A stretch of 8,049 bases of DNA from Candidatus Nanopelagicales bacterium (GTDB taxonomy: Bacteria; Actinomycetota; Actinomycetes; S36-B12; UBA5976), in assembly GCA_021742025.1 (NCBI GenBank), contig JAIOWT010000039.1, positions 1 through 8,049 on the forward strand, given 5' to 3'. Made by a program: the position numbers and the translations under genes. The notes under the pieces were generated by a model. The model was not told the origin of the DNA, ran no database searches, and saw only the letters and a list, made by a program, of their open reading frames with translations. This document shows, in pieces, positions 6,050 to 8,049 of this stretch; the first letter of the stretch is position 1, and every line of letters begins with the position of its first letter.

Positions 6050-6055
6050 CTCACT

Positions 6056-6499
6056 GTGCGCACGTACTCACCAAAGCCAGGCGATGTGAATCGCGAATGG
6101 CATGTAATCGATGCAACTGACGTTGTTTTAGGACGTCTTGCGTCACAAGTTGCTGTGCTTTTGCGCGGCAAGCACAAGCCAATCTTTGCACCACACGTAG
6201 ACACTGGTGACTTCGTCATTGTTATCAATGCAGAGAAAATTGCACTAACTGGCCAGAAGCGCGAACAGAAGATGGATTACCGTCACTCTGGTTTCCCAGG
6301 CGGTTTGCGTGCCACTAACTATGTTGAATTGCTAGCAACAAACCCACGTCGCGCGATTGAAAAAGCCGTCAAGGGAATGCTTCCGCATAACAAGCTCAGC
6401 GATGCTCAAATCACAAAGCTAAAGGTTTACGCAGGCGATGTTCACCCACACGCTGCTCAAAATCCAAAGCCATACGAGATCTCTCAGGTAGCGCAGTAA
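6056..6499 (+). CDS. rplM: 50S ribosomal protein L13
   Basis: L13 is an early-assembling large-subunit protein that binds 23S rRNA. All 147 residues align by eye with actinobacterial L13. The start is [10 protein letters not shown], then [16 protein letters not shown] (15-30), L-L-R-G-K-H-K-P (35-42), [12 protein letters not shown] (49-60) and [10 protein letters not shown] (75-84). The L13 signature [10 protein letters not shown] to [11 protein letters not shown] (106-132) completes it. Translation starts at GTG with a clear Shine-Dalgarno. It is the first gene of the rplM-rpsI-glmM operon, 39 bases ahead of rpsI. Confidence 0.98.
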   Translation: MRTYSPKPGDVNREWHVIDATDVVLGRLASQVAVLLRGKHKPIFAPHVDTGDFVIVINAEKIALTGQKREQKMDYRHSGFPGGLRATNYVELLATNPRRAIEKAVKGMLPHNKLSDAQITKLKVYAGDVHPHAAQNPKPYEISQVAQ

Positions 6500-6538
6500 G
6501 CGCTCGCGGATTCATAGATTTTTACGAAGGGAAATAAA

Positions 6539-7048
6539 ATGTCAGAGAACGAAGTAGACGTAACAGAAGCCATCCTTGGCGATGAGGTTGAAGTTGAGTT
6601 GTCGGAATACACATCCGAAACTCCAGCTGCTGCAGTTCGCGAACCACGTAAGGCACCAGATACACCTGGAGCTGCAACTGGTCGTCGCAAGGAAGCCATT
6701 GCTCGCGTTCGCATCGTTCCAGGCACCGGTCGTTGGGTTATCAACGGTCGCACGCTTGAGGACTACTTCCCAAACAAGGTGCACCAGCAACTTGTTAACG
6801 ATCCATTCAAGACTCTTAACTTCGAAGGCGCTTACGACGTAATCGCACGCATCGATGGTGGCGGAATTTCCGGCCAGGCTGGCGCATTGCGTCTTGGCGT
6901 GGCTCGTTGCTTGAACGCAATTGATGTTGAAGGCAACCGCGGTGACCTAAAGAAGGCCGGCTTCCTAACTCGTGATGCACGCATCAAGGAACGTAAGAAG
7001 TACGGTCTGAAGAAGGCTCGTAAGGCTCCGCAATACTCCAAGCGTTAA
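6539..7048 (+). CDS. rpsI: 30S ribosomal protein S9
   Basis: S9 is a small-subunit head protein whose basic C-terminus reaches the P-site tRNA. Of the 169 residues, the conserved core runs from [12 protein letters not shown] (47-58). It continues through the signature [17 protein letters not shown] (107-123) to the invariant tail [12 protein letters not shown], with the final Lys-Arg intact. The first 46 residues are an acidic N-terminal extension ([17 protein letters not shown]), which actinobacterial S9 proteins commonly have. The start ATG 6539 is preceded by AAGGGA (6527-6532) at good spacing. The gene is separated from glmM by only 3 bases. Confidence 0.98.
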   Translation: MSENEVDVTEAILGDEVEVELSEYTSETPAAAVREPRKAPDTPGAATGRRKEAIARVRIVPGTGRWVINGRTLEDYFPNKVHQQLVNDPFKTLNFEGAYDVIARIDGGGISGQAGALRLGVARCLNAIDVEGNRGDLKKAGFLTRDARIKERKKYGLKKARKAPQYSKR

Positions 7049-7051
7049 AAC

Positions 7052-8049
7052 ATGTCGGGCCGACTATTTGGCACCGATGGCGTTCGCGGTTTAGCGAACG
7101 GTCTGTTAACTGCTGAGTTAGCTACCAATCTTGGTGTCGCTGCTGCGCAGGTTTTAGGCGAACGTGGCGAGTTTTCTTCTCACAAATCAGATCGACCATT
7201 TGCAATTGTTGGTCGCGATCCCCGTGCCAGTGGCGAATTTCTACAGTCTGCAATCAGTGCTGGATTAGCCAGCGCTGGCGTTGACGTAATTGATGTTGGA
7301 ATCTTGCCAACTCCAGCCGTTGCATTCTTAACCGACTTAACTGGCGCGGACTTAGGTGTAATGCTTTCGGCATCTCACAACGCAATGCCAGATAACGGCA
7401 TCAAATTCTTTGCCCGAGGGGGAGTAAAGCTTGATGACGCTATCGAAGATGCCATCGAAGCGCACCTAGATGTTGTGAGCGAACTTCCAACTGGTGCGGG
7501 TGTTGGCAGAATCCGAAGCGAACACGACCTAGTTGAAAAATACTTGCACCACTTGAACTCCAGCATCTCCAATTCCTTAGAAGGACTGACCGTAGTTATT
7601 GATGGCGCCAACGGATCCGCGTCGCTGGTTGGCCCTGAAGCACTGCGACGTGCTGGGGCACAGGTAATTTCAATTCATTGTGAACCAAATGGCTTGAACA
7701 TTAACGAAAAATGCGGTTCAACTCACATGGATGATCTCTTTGCTGCAGTTGTAAAACATGGCGCAGATCTTGGAATTGCAAACGATGGCGATGCAGACCG
7801 TTGTTTGGCAGTGGATGCAAATGGAAACTTTGTAGACGGTGATCAGATTTTGGCAATCTTGGCATCTGGCCGTAAGAGTCGTGGTGCTTTAGTTGGCAAC
7901 ACCGTAGTAGCAACTGTGATGTCTAACTTGGGATTCAACATTGCCATGAAAGAACAGGGCATTGAAGTCATTGCTGCTGCAGTCGGTGATCGTTATGTAC
8001 TGGAAGAGATGCGTGCCGGAGGCTTCACAATTGGCGGCGAGCAAAGTGG
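7052..8049 (+). CDS. glmM: Phosphoglucosamine mutase GlmM (3' end beyond window)
   Basis: GlmM converts glucosamine-6-phosphate to glucosamine-1-phosphate, the step before GlmU on the way to UDP-GlcNAc, peptidoglycan and related polymers. It works in the cytoplasm through a phosphoserine. The frame stays open from ATG 7052 to the window edge: 332 residues of an expected 445 or so. Motifs in order are [10 protein letters not shown] (4-13), the catalytic loop L-S-A-S-H-N (105-110) with S108 as the phosphorylated serine, and D-N-G-I-K-F-F (114-120). Next come the Mg-binding loop N-D-G-D-A-D-R (244-250; D245, D247, D249) and the sugar-binding G-G-E-Q-S at the very end (328-332). S106 at the position of E. 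coli S100 favours glucosamine over glucose phosphate. No strong Shine-Dalgarno is present. The 3-base gap from rpsI suggests coupled translation, a common actinobacterial arrangement. Confidence 0.97.
   Translation, partial: MSGRLFGTDGVRGLANGLLTAELATNLGVAAAQVLGERGEFSSHKSDRPFAIVGRDPRASGEFLQSAISAGLASAGVDVIDVGILPTPAVAFLTDLTGADLGVMLSASHNAMPDNGIKFFARGGVKLDDAIEDAIEAHLDVVSELPTGAGVGRIRSEHDLVEKYLHHLNSSISNSLEGLTVVIDGANGSASLVGPEALRRAGAQVISIHCEPNGLNINEKCGSTHMDDLFAAVVKHGADLGIANDGDADRCLAVDANGNFVDGDQILAILASGRKSRGALVGNTVVATVMSNLGFNIAMKEQGIEVIAAAVGDRYVLEEMRAGGFTIGGEQS

Noticed and set aside
6490..6504. Hairpin AGCGC/GCGCT around the rplM stop codon as a terminator
   Set aside because: The stem is only 5 bp with no T-run, and rpsI follows with its own Shine-Dalgarno as part of the same operon.

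Overview
The window looks like the chromosome of an actinomycete-type bacterium (Actinomycetota) with roughly balanced GC, not the high GC of Streptomyces or Mycobacterium. The gene order rplQ-truA followed by rplM-rpsI-glmM is the usual actinobacterial arrangement. The L13, S9, L17 and GlmM sequences are of actinobacterial type. Short intergenic gaps, balanced base composition and overlapping genes suggest a small-genome freshwater lineage (for example Nanopelagicales). That placement is inference from gist and synteny, not from a marker comparison.

Left block, + strand (1-3408). This is the 3' part of rplQ (ribosomal protein L17 with a long Ala/Glu tail), then truA (tRNA pseudouridine synthase), an ABC-F ATPase whose start overlaps the end of truA, and a small antibiotic-biosynthesis-monooxygenase (ABM)-like protein. 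All are packed within 14 bases of overlap to 10 bases of gap, so they are probably co-transcribed. A very strong hairpin lies in the first codons of truA, just after the rplQ stop.

Middle block, - strand (3389-5841). An MFS exporter and a beta-lactamase-fold (NylB/EstB-like) serine hydrolase form a two-gene operon with a 4-base gap, read right to left. They converge on the ABM gene. The short space between the converging stops is a 35-bp tandem repeat of about 2.9 copies. Each copy carries a hairpin, and the first copy includes the end of the ABM coding sequence.

Right block, + strand (5842-8049). A 214-base intergenic region holds a likely promoter and leader for rplM-rpsI-glmM. These genes encode ribosomal proteins L13 and S9 and phosphoglucosamine mutase, which makes glucosamine-1-phosphate for peptidoglycan. 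glmM runs off the right edge.

The housekeeping parts are ordinary. The features worth a second look are the truA 5' hairpin, the triplicated hairpin repeat between convergent genes, and the exporter/hydrolase pair lying in reverse orientation inside a conserved translation-gene neighbourhood. I see no mobile element, CRISPR array, tRNA or rRNA, and no convincing undescribed multi-gene system.
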